Source of the DNA: Deltaproteobacteria bacterium
GTDB taxonomy: Bacteria; Desulfobacterota; Syntrophia; Syntrophales; UBA2210
DNA length: 34,270 bases
Direction: 5' to 3'
Assembly (NCBI GenBank): GCA_019313905.1
Contig: JAFDAI010000024.1
Location: forward strand, 1-34,270
The notes below the pieces were generated by a model. The model had not been told where the DNA came from, did no database searches, and was given only the letters and a program-made list of their open reading frames with translations. Of the stretch, positions 24,046-33,540 are shown in pieces. Each line of letters opens with the position of its first letter. Within the stretch, counting starts at the first letter, position 1. The position numbers and the translations under genes are program-made.

Positions 24046-25074
24046 TCAGCCAATCTTTAGCACCTTTCCTCCCCGAATTTTTCTCTCTTTGAGTTCAAGC
24101 AATGCCTTGTTGGCTTCTTCCAAGGGAAATTCCTGGACATGTGGCTTTATGGGAATCTCCGCTGCTAAATGCAAGAATTCACTGATATCTCTCCTCGCTA
24201 CATTGGCCACACTTTTGATCTCCTTTTCAAGCCACAGGTGAGAAGGATAGTCAAGTTTTAAGAGATATTCCTTGTCGAAAGCTTCTTTCCTTATGGCATT
24301 TATTACCAATCGTCCACCGCATTCGAGGTTTTTAAGGCTCTCTACAATCGGTTTCCATGCCGGTGTGGTGTCAATGATGCTGTGCAATTTTTCGGGGGAT
24401 TCATCTGCCGTATCACCGGCCCAGACCGCCCCCAGCTCTCTGGCGAAGATTTGTTCCTTTTCGCTTCTGGCAAATACAAATACACTGGAATTCGGATACA
24501 TGTGTCGTGCCATTTTAAGTACAAGGTGAGCCGATGCTCCGAATCCGGTCAACCCGAGGTTTTCTCCATCTTTCATTTCTGCTAATCTCAGAGATCTGTA
24601 ACCTATGGCTCCGGCACACATGAGAGGGGCCGCTTCCGCATCGGAGAAGATATCAGGGACAGGATAGGCGAAATCTTCCGGGACGGTCAGATACTCGGCA
24701 TATCCCCCGTTTGCGTCCCTTCCTGTGGCCCGGAACTGTTCGCAAACATTTTCATTACCGGAGAGGCAGTATTTGCATTTTCCACAGGCCGAATGAATCC
24801 AGCCGATACCGACCCTTTCCCCGGGTTGAAACCGTTTTGCATCTTTTCCGGCACCTGCCACCTTTCCCACAACTTCATGACCCAGAACGACGGGAAATCG
24901 TAGCGGTGGGGTTCTTCCTTCAATTTCATCGAGTTCAGTGTGACAGACTCCGCAAACCGAAACCTTGACTAAAATTTCCCCATCGCCCGGCACTGGGTCG
25001 GGCAGATCCGCCATTTCCAAGGGAGTCTTATTGTCTTGGAAACTGGAAATCTCTTTCAGTATCATTGCCTTCAT
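24046..25074 (-). CDS. Zinc-dependent alcohol dehydrogenase (MDR family)
   Basis: A medium-chain dehydrogenase of 342 residues that probably oxidises alcohols or reduces aldehydes with NAD(P). The catalytic zinc ligands Cys44 (CGVCHTELD) and His66 with Glu67 (LGHEVVG) are present. Four structural-zinc cysteines are Cys97, Cys100, Cys103 and Cys111 in CGKCKYCLSGNENVC. The Rossmann motif is LGLTGFGASAH. Substrate is unknown. The gene lies 140 bases downstream of addA, whose transcript it may share. Confidence 0.92.
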   Translation of the reverse strand: MKAMILKEISSFQDNKTPLEMADLPDPVPGDGEILVKVSVCGVCHTELDEIEGRTPPLRFPVVLGHEVVGKVAGAGKDAKRFQPGERVGIGWIHSACGKCKYCLSGNENVCEQFRATGRDANGGYAEYLTVPEDFAYPVPDIFSDAEAAPLMCAGAIGYRSLRLAEMKDGENLGLTGFGASAHLVLKMARHMYPNSSVFVFARSEKEQIFARELGAVWAGDTADESPEKLHSIIDTTPAWKPIVESLKNLECGGRLVINAIRKEAFDKEYLLKLDYPSHLWLEKEIKSVANVARRDISEFLHLAAEIPIKPHVQEFPLEEANKALLELKERKIRGGKVLKIG

Positions 25075-25214
25075 TTCCGACTAACCTCCACCTCCGTATT
25101 TATCTTTTGCGAGTATTGTCAAATGTTGTGTATGGGACCATTAGGCAGCGATCCTCGTTTTTTCAACACCATTGATAGGCTTCCCTCTGTGCCAATTTTT
25201 CTTGATGGGATTTT

Positions 25215-28200
25215 CTATAACAACTCCTCCCATCTTTGCAATGCGGTCAGATAAATTCCAGTTCGGATCTGTGATTTCGGAACGTTTTTAAGATTTGCCA
25301 GCATTTCGTGGTAGGTCTCAAGCTGTGGGCGATACAATTCTTTTTCATGGGCGATGAATTCCTCCACCGGCTGGCCGTCTTCCGGTCTTGATGTCTTGAA
25401 GTCGCAGATCCACCAGGTATCACCATCAAGCGCCGCGAGATCGATGATGCCGGAGCGTACGCGTTTCTCTCCGGGCATATCTTCTATCTCCCATTCGCTT
25501 TTTGTTTCAGGCGATTCCAGCAGCCGGGTGATAAAAGGGTCGGCAAGCGTTTTTCCGGCTTCTTCCAGGATTCCGGCAGCTGTCTCCTTTGAAAGGTCTT
25601 TCGGGGCACCTCCGGCATATAACGCGCTTGCCACTGCCGGCGTCGCGGGCAGCGGTCTTCCACTTATAGCAGTGCTCAGGATGTTATGTATTACAGTTCC
25701 CCGCATCCGGTTGAACAGGGCTTCGTCATCGGAGAGTGTTTCCTCTGCGAGTAGCGCATCGTCCACCATTGAAGAGGGGGATTTTGCCATTGTGTACGCG
25801 GGTCTTTCCGGTGACAGGGCATACGGTTCGGGAAGAACAGGCTTGTCTTTTGTCCCATCCGGTGGCATGTGAAGGGGAACCGGATTGATTCCCACAGCGA
25901 TGTTTTTTCCAGCGGGAACACTGTTGATATCAGCGCCGTCGATACCCTCATGTTCCATGACCCATTCGAGGATATTTCCTTTGCCGGCTGTGAGTATATC
26001 GTCATCCTTTAGTTTTGCGATACCGCTCATAAAGAGGGTTTCCTTCGCCCGCGTCGCTGCGACATAGAAGAGCCGTTTTGCCTCACCCCATCTGCGATTT
26101 TTCTGAAACTTTTTCAAAAGTTCGTAAACCGGAGGGGATTGTTTGCTTCGTCTGTCCCTCCCTATGGCGACGACATGCTCTCCGGCAGCCCCTGGAATTC
26201 TTTCCAGCAGATAGGGAGGCAATGCTCCAGATCCGCCTGAAAGGGGCTTCCAGTCCATGAATGGAAGAAACACGATATCAAATTCGAGTCCCTTGGCTTT
26301 ATGAATAGTCATCATTTGAACCGGGGATCTGGAAGCGGCTGGATCGGCGGGCTCGTAACGGGAGCTTATAGTGGCCTTTACATAATAGAGGTCGTTCAGT
26401 GGAGTGCCCTGCCGCGCGTCTTCCAGTATTTCAAGGAATTGCAGGCAGTTAGCGACCCCAGCCATGCCATACATGGATGCCGTCCTCCTGGGTCCGTCGA
26501 GATCCTCCCAGAACCTTCTCACTGTTGTTCCCAGGGAATCACGTCCCACTCTGCGGGAGGCGTTGTCTATAGCGTTTGTGAGTTTCTCCATGTCGGGATG
26601 GAGTTGAGCGGTCAGAAGAATCTTTCCCATCCAGCTTTCCGGTTCCTGCCGGGCGGTTTCGTACAGGAGATTCGTGTCGAACCATGACCAGGGTGATCGC
26701 AGGATGGACGCCCAGGCAAGATCATTGTGCGGGGTTGCCATCAGTTCGGCGATTTTAATAAGGTGCATGACTTCGGGGCGCCGCGCGAGGCTGAGGCCTT
26801 CCCTTACCTGAAGAGGGATGCCTTCATTTTTAAAGGCCTGGAGATAACGGCTGATCCGGTTTCGGGTGAAGAGAAGTATCGCGATAGATCTGTCTTCGCC
26901 GGTCTCTTTCATTACTTCCCCGACCTTTCCGGCAAGCCATGCGGCCTCGTTGTCCCTTGCCTTCTCAATATCACTGTCGGCAAACAGGCTGAGTGATATC
27001 GCGCCGCCGTTCTCCTTTCCAGCGGCTGTCTCCGAAGGACCGAAGGGTACCTCGTCTGCATCGGCATCGGGCTCTTTCATTACAGTTTCACCGAACAGGC
27101 TATTGGTCCACTCAATAAGTTTTTTCACAGAGCGAAAATTGGTTTTCAGCAGGTGAGCGTCAAGGGGTAGCAGGTCTCCACCCGGGATCGGGATTCCCGA
27201 CTTCGCCTCGATGAACAGCCTTACCTCCGCGTTTCTAAAGGAGTATATGGACTGTTTGGGATCTCCCACAATAAAGACGGTTCTTCCATCTCCCGGAACC
27301 CAACCGCTGCAGATGCGGCGTACAAGCTCCCACTGGATGCGGTTTGTGTCCTGAAATTCATCCACCAGCAGGTGCTGTATCCGGTGATCAAGATAGAGTT
27401 GAATCTCCGAAGGATCGCTATCGTTCAGTGCCCGGAGCGCGGCCTGTTCCAGACCAGCGAAGTCAAGGACTCGTCGCTGCATGCATGCAGTCTCGTAACG
27501 GTCGATCAGGTCTGCCGCAGTGATGATAAAATCCGAGAGAACATCCATATCCGAATCGATATCGTGAGGGGAGGGGAGGATCTTAATTTCGGCGAGGGCG
27601 GCGGCGCAAGGCTCGCCCATCGATGTTATCATTACTCCCCATTCTGTCTTGCTGAACTTGTTGTAGAAGCCATTCGCGGGACCGAATTTCTTCAACGCCG
27701 TTCCGGCCTTTGTTGTGAGCGTATTCGCAATTGTTTGCCACGATGGAAGCTCTTCCCATAAATATTCTGGAAGGTGTGAGGGAAGGGCGGTCCCCGTTGC
27801 TGCACCCTGTTCTGAGAGGTGATTTGTAAAGTCAACCCAGCGGGACCCCAACTCTGTTTCCGTGAAGATGCTCGAAAGATCGTGAAGACGTTTTTCCACA
27901 TAGCCGCGCAGTCTTTCGCGCAGTATTGATGGAAGTTTCGAGATTCCCCGTCCGCCTGCCTGCCTGATGATGTCTGTCAGGTCTCTGAACCTTCCCCTGT
28001 TCTTTATTATGTCCCTGAATTCTCCGGAGATGCCGTTCCAGTTATTGTTGTGGTGGAGAAGCCTGTTTTCGAATGCCACCCTCCTCCCGTCGTCTTGAGG
28101 ATACACGAAGAAGTCTTTCAGGGCGCCCCGGACGATTTCTTCTATCAGAATGGCCTGCGCGTCATCGTCAATGATTTCAAAATCGGGCGCAACTCCGGCT

Positions 28201-28583
28201 TCAAGAGGAGCGCGCCGTGCTATATGGCTGCAGAAACCGTGGAAAGTCATGATGTTAAGCGCGTCGGAAGAGGTGAGAAGATGCGCCTTGTCCTTATGTG
28301 CACGAAGTGCTTTTTCGGCGAGCGCTGTCATCTCCCCGTCGGGGTCATTCGCGGACGCCCTACCGCTCAGAAAGCCGGTTATACGCTGGCGCATCTCTCC
28401 GGCCGCTTTCTCTGTGAAGGTAATGGCCAGGATTTCCGCCGGGTCTTTGACACTTCCAAGAAGTTTGAGAAAACGTTTGGTGAGGAGAAGTGTTTTCCCG
28501 GACCCAGCGGGCGATTCCACATAATGTGACCGGCCTGTGTCAAGCGCGGCAGTGCGCTGCCCGTCATCACTCAGTTTCTGCAT
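25215..28583 (-). CDS. addA: AddA-type helicase-nuclease subunit (UvrD-like helicase plus PD-(D/E)XK)
   Basis: The motor and one of two nucleases of AddAB, which resects double-strand breaks for RecA. The 1122-residue protein has all SF1A motifs: Walker A SPAGSGKT at residues 24-31, TFTEKAAGEMRQRI, DEFQDTNRIQWE, VGDPKQSIYSFRNAEV, NFRS, MTIHKAKGLEFDIVFLP and YVAATRAKE. The C-terminal nuclease has GIIDLAAL, CDFKTSRPED and QLETYHEML. GGAGG precedes the ATG. It overlaps addB by 17 bases. A decayed duplicate of its last ~105 codons lies at 20930-21082 and 23051-23234. Confidence 0.94.
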   Translation of the reverse strand: MQKLSDDGQRTAALDTGRSHYVESPAGSGKTLLLTKRFLKLLGSVKDPAEILAITFTEKAAGEMRQRITGFLSGRASANDPDGEMTALAEKALRAHKDKAHLLTSSDALNIMTFHGFCSHIARRAPLEAGVAPDFEIIDDDAQAILIEEIVRGALKDFFVYPQDDGRRVAFENRLLHHNNNWNGISGEFRDIIKNRGRFRDLTDIIRQAGGRGISKLPSILRERLRGYVEKRLHDLSSIFTETELGSRWVDFTNHLSEQGAATGTALPSHLPEYLWEELPSWQTIANTLTTKAGTALKKFGPANGFYNKFSKTEWGVMITSMGEPCAAALAEIKILPSPHDIDSDMDVLSDFIITAADLIDRYETACMQRRVLDFAGLEQAALRALNDSDPSEIQLYLDHRIQHLLVDEFQDTNRIQWELVRRICSGWVPGDGRTVFIVGDPKQSIYSFRNAEVRLFIEAKSGIPIPGGDLLPLDAHLLKTNFRSVKKLIEWTNSLFGETVMKEPDADADEVPFGPSETAAGKENGGAISLSLFADSDIEKARDNEAAWLAGKVGEVMKETGEDRSIAILLFTRNRISRYLQAFKNEGIPLQVREGLSLARRPEVMHLIKIAELMATPHNDLAWASILRSPWSWFDTNLLYETARQEPESWMGKILLTAQLHPDMEKLTNAIDNASRRVGRDSLGTTVRRFWEDLDGPRRTASMYGMAGVANCLQFLEILEDARQGTPLNDLYYVKATISSRYEPADPAASRSPVQMMTIHKAKGLEFDIVFLPFMDWKPLSGGSGALPPYLLERIPGAAGEHVVAIGRDRRSKQSPPVYELLKKFQKNRRWGEAKRLFYVAATRAKETLFMSGIAKLKDDDILTAGKGNILEWVMEHEGIDGADINSVPAGKNIAVGINPVPLHMPPDGTKDKPVLPEPYALSPERPAYTMAKSPSSMVDDALLAEETLSDDEALFNRMRGTVIHNILSTAISGRPLPATPAVASALYAGGAPKDLSKETAAGILEEAGKTLADPFITRLLESPETKSEWEIEDMPGEKRVRSGIIDLAALDGDTWWICDFKTSRPEDGQPVEEFIAHEKELYRPQLETYHEMLANLKNVPKSQIRTGIYLTALQRWEELL

Positions 28584-31239
28584 TTTCTGCCTCCGGATCT
28601 CCGGTTTCTGACCTTTGATCTCTAATCCCCATCCTGCACATGGTTATAAAAGGGCATTCTTCGCAGGGTTTTTCCCTGTCACTGACGTTTGAAACGGGGA
28701 AGGGCCCGGCGCGGAAGTCACCCGATCCGAGCATATCGCCCAGTCTTGACATGGCCATTGTCCATTCGTCTAAAGATGATTCGATGCCCTTTACCGGAGA
28801 AAGCCTGATATCTCCGGCCGACTTCAGTTGAATATATCCCGCCGAGAGTGCCGCGTGCGAGCCGATATATGCCTCCAGACCGGGAATTTTTCCTTTTAAA
28901 AGGGCCAGGAGATAGATGACAAGCTGGGGTTCCTTCAGGTGTTTTACAATATCTGCCGCTGTGGGGGATTTGCCCGTCTTGTAGTCCCAGAGGATAATAC
29001 CCGTGTCTTCACTGAAATCGATCCTGTCTATCCGTCCCTTCAGAGAGAATGGCAGGCCTTCGATTTCAAGCTTCTCAAATGCGCTCTCCTCGGCAATACA
29101 CCGCCATCCCTCCAGGCCGCGCTCTATTTCGCGATCAAGCCATTCTATGAGAATGCCTCCTTCAGAATCACCATCTGTACCTATCCAGCGTCTGCGTTCC
29201 ACTTCCCAGTGGGGATTATCCGCTACATCGCGGAGTACCTTGTCCACACATTCCAACAGGAGCGTCAGCGCCTTTTCACTGTTCATGTCCATTCCCCGCT
29301 CTCTCAATCTTTGCGTGAAAAGGGCCAGTGTCCTATGAATCCGGTCTCCCTTTTCCCGGGGGGAGGCATCAGGCTCGATTTTCTCCAGCGGTTCTATTTT
29401 CAGGATGCTCTCTACAAAAAAGAGATATGGGCAGGTGACCGCCTTTTGAAACCGGCTTACCGAAACAGTTTCAGGGATGATATCAGGATCAAGAAGGGGG
29501 TCTTCAGGCGGTTCCAGAACCACTCTTTCATTTAATCCGTCGTAAGCCGACCGCAGCCACCCGGCCCTCAGCCATGCCGGATCAGGGACGTTCCAGATGT
29601 CTGTGGACTTTTTCTCTTCGTTGCCGGGCCAGAAGGGCGAAGGTGTAAGAGGCTTCAGCTCTTCCTGTTCCGCCCTGAGGAGGGTAATGTCCGGCGCGAG
29701 GGACATCAGATGATCAAAGGCACTTTTCGCGAATTCGTACTGACTCTCCGTTGTGCCCCCCTGCACCAGTTTACGTTCCGCGGAGTCAAGAAAGGGGAGA
29801 GGCCTTGCCGGTTGCGGGAGAGACCGGTCGTCCATACCGAGTACGTATAACTTGTCGAAATCGAGGCCGCGCGATTCGATAGTTCCCATGATTTGTATGC
29901 CCGCATCTTCCGGAGCGCCGATCTGTACCATCTTGCGAAACGCGAGGTGCGTCAACCATGCTGAAAACTCATGCCCATTCATGAAAGTTTCGGACAGGTA
30001 CCTGCTCATCTCTTCTATGATTTCATCAAGATGCCCTTTGTCCACGACATCTTTTTCACCCGACACAACGGGAAAGCCAAAGTGGTTCCACAGGTCTTGC
30101 ATCTGTTTTATCCAGAAGGCGCCCCTTCTTTTTTTGGATGTATATGTCTTGCAGAGGGAAAAGAGATGCTTCGCTCCATTTGAGAGGATAAGATTGAGTA
30201 TATGAGGAGCTTCCTCTCCCAGCCCGCGCAGGAGATTTTCGAATCCATATTCAATGGAGCGTTTTCTCCATACGATATCGGCCCTCGCGATCTCATTACG
30301 TTTTCCCTGCCGGCATTCATAGTAGGGGGACAGGATAAAGGAAAGCAGCAACTCGCGGGGCTGCCCTTCAAGGATGAAGCGTAGCGGAAGCAGGGCCGCG
30401 TTCATCAGGTGTGTCTCAATGAGTGGAATACCCTTTGTCATGTTGAACCAGTGAGCGCCGTGGGGTGGGACATCGGCCATGACGTCCCTGAGATTTCGCT
30501 CCAGCATCTTCGCGTATTTGTCCATATCCGGCACAATGATCCCTATCCTGTGAAGCGGCATTGTCCGGGCGTCCCGCGCGAGGCGATGAACCAGATATAT
30601 GACCTCCTGTTCGGGAGAGGGAAGGGCCAGGGCTTCGACCTTTTCCGGTTTTCCGGCGGGAAGATTCACATATTCAAGGTTGGATTTCTGTTCAAGCGCC
30701 ATGAACAGTTTATGCTCCACAGGGGCGGGCGATTCAAAACCGGCCAGAGAGATCCTGTCCGGGCATGTGATTCTGGCTTCAATTATGGCCCGGCGTAACA
30801 AAACGGGGTAGCGTGACGGATGGAAGAGACCATTAGAATCAAGTGTTTTTCTGAATGCCCCGCTTATCTTTCTTCGCCATTCGACGAGCGGCGTGGAGGG
30901 AAAACCGGCTGCGGGATCAAGTCCATGGCTCACCATAATGCCGTAATTTTCATCGAGAATGGAGCAGAGATTTGCATCCGTGTTAAGGGGAGAAGGGGGT
31001 ACAATCCTGCCGGTCAGATCATTCCAGAGATTCATCCTGTAGAGATCGTGGGCGGGTATTTCTTCGGGCCACGATTCAGACCACATTCGAGCGAACCAGG
31101 CATTGAGACTCATCGCCTGTAGAGACTCCCATCCCCGTTTTCCCTCATCCATGCACCGGGTGCGAAAACGCCGACGCAGACTGCGCGCCAGTCTTCCGGT
31201 GGAAGTCAGATACAGGCGATCAGGGTTTATGTTGATCAT
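28567..31239 (-). CDS. addB: AddB-type nuclease subunit with Fe-S cluster motif
   Basis: Partner of AddA. The ~890-residue protein is a helicase-fold protein with a C-terminal RecB-family nuclease: GRIDRIDF, ILWDYKTGKSP and PQLVIYLLAL. Four cysteines for the Fe-S staple are present: one in CPYLFFVESIL and three in CEECPFITMC (C-x2-C-x5-C). The N-terminal position where some AddB proteins have Walker A reads TSTGRLARSLRRRF and lacks the GKT/S, so no ATP hydrolysis is expected here. ATG 31245 also fits; ATG 31239 has GGGA at five bases. It is followed directly by addA. Confidence 0.88.
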   Translation of the reverse strand: MININPDRLYLTSTGRLARSLRRRFRTRCMDEGKRGWESLQAMSLNAWFARMWSESWPEEIPAHDLYRMNLWNDLTGRIVPPSPLNTDANLCSILDENYGIMVSHGLDPAAGFPSTPLVEWRRKISGAFRKTLDSNGLFHPSRYPVLLRRAIIEARITCPDRISLAGFESPAPVEHKLFMALEQKSNLEYVNLPAGKPEKVEALALPSPEQEVIYLVHRLARDARTMPLHRIGIIVPDMDKYAKMLERNLRDVMADVPPHGAHWFNMTKGIPLIETHLMNAALLPLRFILEGQPRELLLSFILSPYYECRQGKRNEIARADIVWRKRSIEYGFENLLRGLGEEAPHILNLILSNGAKHLFSLCKTYTSKKRRGAFWIKQMQDLWNHFGFPVVSGEKDVVDKGHLDEIIEEMSRYLSETFMNGHEFSAWLTHLAFRKMVQIGAPEDAGIQIMGTIESRGLDFDKLYVLGMDDRSLPQPARPLPFLDSAERKLVQGGTTESQYEFAKSAFDHLMSLAPDITLLRAEQEELKPLTPSPFWPGNEEKKSTDIWNVPDPAWLRAGWLRSAYDGLNERVVLEPPEDPLLDPDIIPETVSVSRFQKAVTCPYLFFVESILKIEPLEKIEPDASPREKGDRIHRTLALFTQRLRERGMDMNSEKALTLLLECVDKVLRDVADNPHWEVERRRWIGTDGDSEGGILIEWLDREIERGLEGWRCIAEESAFEKLEIEGLPFSLKGRIDRIDFSEDTGIILWDYKTGKSPTAADIVKHLKEPQLVIYLLALLKGKIPGLEAYIGSHAALSAGYIQLKSAGDIRLSPVKGIESSLDEWTMAMSRLGDMLGSGDFRAGPFPVSNVSDREKPCEECPFITMCRMGIRDQRSETGDPEAENAETE

Positions 31240-31322
31240 GATCATTCCCGAATGGAAAGCAATAGGCCCTTAATTGTAAAGTTCTTACAAAAATGGCAAA
31301 AGAATTAAAAACAATCAAGAAA

Positions 31323-31391
31323 CCACGAAAAGAAAGAAAGCACGAAATCAAATCCTGTTTTTCGTGTTTTCGTAACTTCGTGCTTTCGTGA
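31323..31391. repeat. Intergenic inverted repeat between panB and addB
   Basis: GAAAGCACGAA at 31336-31346 and TTCGTGCTTTC at 31377-31387 are perfect complements with a 30-base loop. Outer CACGAAA and TTTCGTG units extend it. On the minus strand the stem is followed by TTTCTTTTCG, so it may terminate the panB transcript. Rich in the motif CACGAAA, it looks like a dispersed intergenic repeat. No gene lies in 31240-31458. Confidence 0.5.
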
Positions 31392-31458
31392 TGAAAATAT
31401 ATCTTGTTTGATCCCGGCTATGTACGGGGTGCAATGCCCCCAGATTCAATGCCGCTTT

Positions 31459-32274
31459 TCAGAACGAATGCTCTTCATCCGGAAATTTTTTATCCTTGAC
31501 TTCACCGATGTACTGCTCTATGGCGGTGCGCATGTCTATATTCAGATTGGCGTATTTCTTTACAAATTTCGGTGTGAACTTCTCAAACATCCCGAGCATG
31601 TCATTCACAACAAGAACCTGACCGTCACACCCGACGCTGGCTCCGATGCCGATCGTGGGTATTGTCAGTGACCTGCTGATTTTTTCCGCGAGCCGGGCCG
31701 GAACGCATTCCAGAACGATGGAAAATGCACCCGCTTCTTCCAGGATTTTGGCATCTTCCATCATTTTTTTCGCGGTCTTATCATCCTTGCCCTGAACCTT
31801 GTATCCTCCCAGTTGATGCACTGATTGCGGTGTAAGACCGAGGTGCCCCATGAGTGGAATACCCGAGGAGGTTATTTTCATTACAGCCTCGGCAACCTCT
31901 TTGCCCCCTTCCAGTTTCACACCGTGGGCGCCGGCCTCTTTCATGAAACGGCCCGCGTTGCGAAGCGCTTCTTCAACCGATATCTGGTATGACATGAAAG
32001 GCATGTCTCCAATAATCATTGCGCGTTTTGCCGCGCGTGACACCGCTTTTGTGTGATGTATCATATCTTCCATGGTGACAGGCAGCGTGCTGTCATAGCC
32101 GAGAACTACCATGCCCAGAGAATCTCCTATCAGGATTATATCTACCCCGGCCTCATCCATCACCGCGGCAGTGGAATAATCGTAAGCGGTCAGCATTGAG
32201 ATCTTTTCTCCCTCCATTTTCATTTTTTGTACTACGGAGGTTGTGATCTTGTTTATCTTGCCCTGTTTACTCAT
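31459..32274 (-). CDS. panB: 3-methyl-2-oxobutanoate hydroxymethyltransferase (ketopantoate hydroxymethyltransferase)
   Basis: Makes ketopantoate from 2-oxoisovalerate and methylene-tetrahydrofolate, the first step of pantothenate synthesis. The 271-residue length is typical. Family motifs are [35 protein letters not shown] (Mg ligand Asp), [30 protein letters not shown] with the second conserved region, and [10 protein letters not shown] with the catalytic Glu. Its ATG lies within the end of the upstream oxidoreductase gene (8-base overlap), so the two are translationally coupled. Confidence 0.97.
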   Translation of the reverse strand: MSKQGKINKITTSVVQKMKMEGEKISMLTAYDYSTAAVMDEAGVDIILIGDSLGMVVLGYDSTLPVTMEDMIHHTKAVSRAAKRAMIIGDMPFMSYQISVEEALRNAGRFMKEAGAHGVKLEGGKEVAEAVMKITSSGIPLMGHLGLTPQSVHQLGGYKVQGKDDKTAKKMMEDAKILEEAGAFSIVLECVPARLAEKISRSLTIPTIGIGASVGCDGQVLVVNDMLGMFEKFTPKFVKKYANLNIDMRTAIEQYIGEVKDKKFPDEEHSF

Positions 32275-33151
32275 CTGAATCTCCTTTCAACAGTGATTTT
32301 ATCTCCTCAGCCCTGTCTTTGGACAGGGTGTTGTTCTTAAGACCTATGTCCACGGTAAATAACCCCATTTCACAGTACACATCCAGGAGTTCGGGCATTT
32401 TGCTTTTAAGTATCTTCAGATGCCTGCGAATTGTCCCACTGTCACCACGCGCTATGGGACCGGTCAGCGATTTCTCAATTCCCCGGTCTTCCATGTTCTT
32501 CATGGTTCCCCTGACAAGGGGCCAGAACGCCCTGGTTGCCTCATCGGCATCCATTCCCAGATGCCGGTAGATGTCTTCCACCATGTTCATAAGGGTAACA
32601 AGGTAATTTGAGGCCATACATGCCGCCGCATGGTATAATGGCTTATCGTTTTCCGACACAAAGAATGGCGTGCCTCCCAGATCTCTTACTATGCGAATTG
32701 CCCAGTCTTTTATCTCTCCTTCGGCGGTTATGCTGAAGGTACTTCCAGGGATGTTTTCTATAACCCCCTTCACATCTACAAAAGACTGGAGTGGATGAAT
32801 ACTCGCCACCTGTGCCCCGGATCTGCGGGCAGATTCCAGAAGATCAAGCCCTCCGGCTCCGCTCATGTGGACAACTCTCTTTCCGGGACCCACGCCGCCT
32901 CCTTCTGATATCTCATTACATACAGATTCTATGAAATCATCCGTTGTGGTGATGAATATGGAATCCGCCAGCAACGAGGCCTGAACGGGATCGCTGCAGG
33001 CTTTTCCACCGGTGTAACTGACACCTTTTTCCAGCGCGTCTGCGGACTGATCCGCGACCGCGCTTATCTCGTAACCGGACAGCCGCAGGAGATAGCCCAC
33101 CGCGGCGCCCACCTTGCCGAGCCCTATTATTGCGATTGTGTTTTTCTTCAT
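32267..33151 (-). CDS. Rossmann-fold/DUF2520 oxidoreductase, candidate ketopantoate reductase
   Basis: A 294-residue protein. Residues 1-120 form an NAD(P)-binding Rossmann domain starting [18 protein letters not shown], with [13 protein letters not shown] and [10 protein letters not shown] at its end. Residues 130-290 form a helical DUF2520 domain with [18 protein letters not shown], which corresponds to the substrate-binding part of 6-phosphogluconate-dehydrogenase-like reductases. Coupling to panB suggests that it reduces ketopantoate, as the PanG type is reported to do. No panE, panC or panD is in the window. The only Shine-Dalgarno-like sequence (AAGG) is inside the terminator hairpin just upstream. 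Confidence 0.82.
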   Translation of the reverse strand: MKKNTIAIIGLGKVGAAVGYLLRLSGYEISAVADQSADALEKGVSYTGGKACSDPVQASLLADSIFITTTDDFIESVCNEISEGGGVGPGKRVVHMSGAGGLDLLESARRSGAQVASIHPLQSFVDVKGVIENIPGSTFSITAEGEIKDWAIRIVRDLGGTPFFVSENDKPLYHAAACMASNYLVTLMNMVEDIYRHLGMDADEATRAFWPLVRGTMKNMEDRGIEKSLTGPIARGDSGTIRRHLKILKSKMPELLDVYCEMGLFTVDIGLKNNTLSKDRAEEIKSLLKGDSDE

Positions 33152-33157
33152 TTAACG

Positions 33158-33189
33158 AAAAAAGCCTTTCAGACTGACGTCGGAAAGGC
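33158..33189 (-). terminator. Intrinsic terminator/attenuator immediately before the DUF2520-panB operon
   Basis: On the minus strand GCCTTTC and GAAAGGC form seven pairs, GAC/GTC add three more around the loop GTCA, and TTTTTT follows. It ends six bases before the start codon. A terminator so close leaves no room for a separate downstream promoter, so it probably acts as an attenuator. Its 3' arm contains the only AAGG that could serve as ribosome binding site. Confidence 0.72.
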
Positions 33190-33274
33190 CCATTAATGTA
33201 TATTGATATTCTTTTTATCTCTGACCATTCCGTCTCAGTCCAGCGCTTCCGGATCCAAGCGGTTTTGTGGTACC

Positions 33275-33303
33275 ACCTATCACACAGAGAAACGGCTTGT
33301 CAA
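33275..33303 (-). promoter_or_regulatory. Possible sigma-70 promoter for the DUF2520-panB operon
   Basis: A perfect TTGACA on the minus strand (33303-33298) with a weak extended -10 (TGTGATAGG) at 16-17 bases. It would produce a leader of about 120 bases containing a 10-bp palindrome GTGGTACCAC, a CGCTT/AAGCG hairpin and the attenuator-like terminator. Confidence 0.35.
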
Positions 33304-33355
33304 CGTGTGATTTGTCCAGGAATTTCCCATGGAATCTTTCTTCCTGGGGGGAACT

Positions 33356-33377
33356 GGGGTCACATCTTAAATATTAA
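33356..33377. repeat. Transposase-end direct repeat, copy A
   Basis: GGGGTCACATCTTAAATATTAA, read on the plus strand, matches copy B at 33519-33540 at 20 of 22 positions. It marks the 3' end of the transposase relic, whose stop codon lies within it. Confidence 0.7.
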
Positions 33378-33513
33378 GTATTTGTCTTTTGATCTCTTCC
33401 AATTTAATTTTTAGTTGCTTGTCTTGCTTAAAGGACCGGTTAACTTTGTTACAGGTCAGCGTCACCGCTGCTCCTGATATGCCGCCAAATTGATGGCCTA
33501 TGTGGGTATTGTC
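33364..33513 (-). pseudogene. Relic of a REP-associated transposase C-terminus
   Basis: The minus strand encodes HIGHQFGGISGAAVTLTCNK, then SFKQDKQLKIKLEEIKRQ and a stop. This aligns with the end of the adjacent transposase (LGKKFGNILGAAISQRYIAF, then RLNRRMMRIRNK), the DnaA-like helix-turn-helix of this family. Only about 45 codons remain, so it is the tail of a second, otherwise lost copy. It occupies most of the 385-base gap 33152-33536 together with the leader described above. Confidence 0.75.
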
Positions 33514-33518
33514 TCAAA

Positions 33519-33540
33519 GGGGTCACATCTCAAATACTAA
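33519..33540. repeat. Transposase-end direct repeat, copy B
   Basis: GGGGTCACATCTCAAATACTAA overlaps the stop of the transposase gene. The same sequence follows the relic (copy A), so it appears to be a conserved end of this element family. Confidence 0.7.

Noticed and set aside
26301-26687. Plus-strand frames inside addA and addB (for example 26301-26687 and 28939-29535)
   Set aside because: They are antisense shadows of the two large, motif-complete helicase-nuclease genes.
33260-33285. T-box-like sequence AGGTGGTACCAC in the panB-operon leader (minus strand)
   Set aside because: It matches part of the T-box consensus, but the terminator lies about 90 bases further on rather than overlapping it, and no stem I with a specifier fits upstream because the putative promoter is directly adjacent. 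The match is also explained by a 10-bp palindrome.
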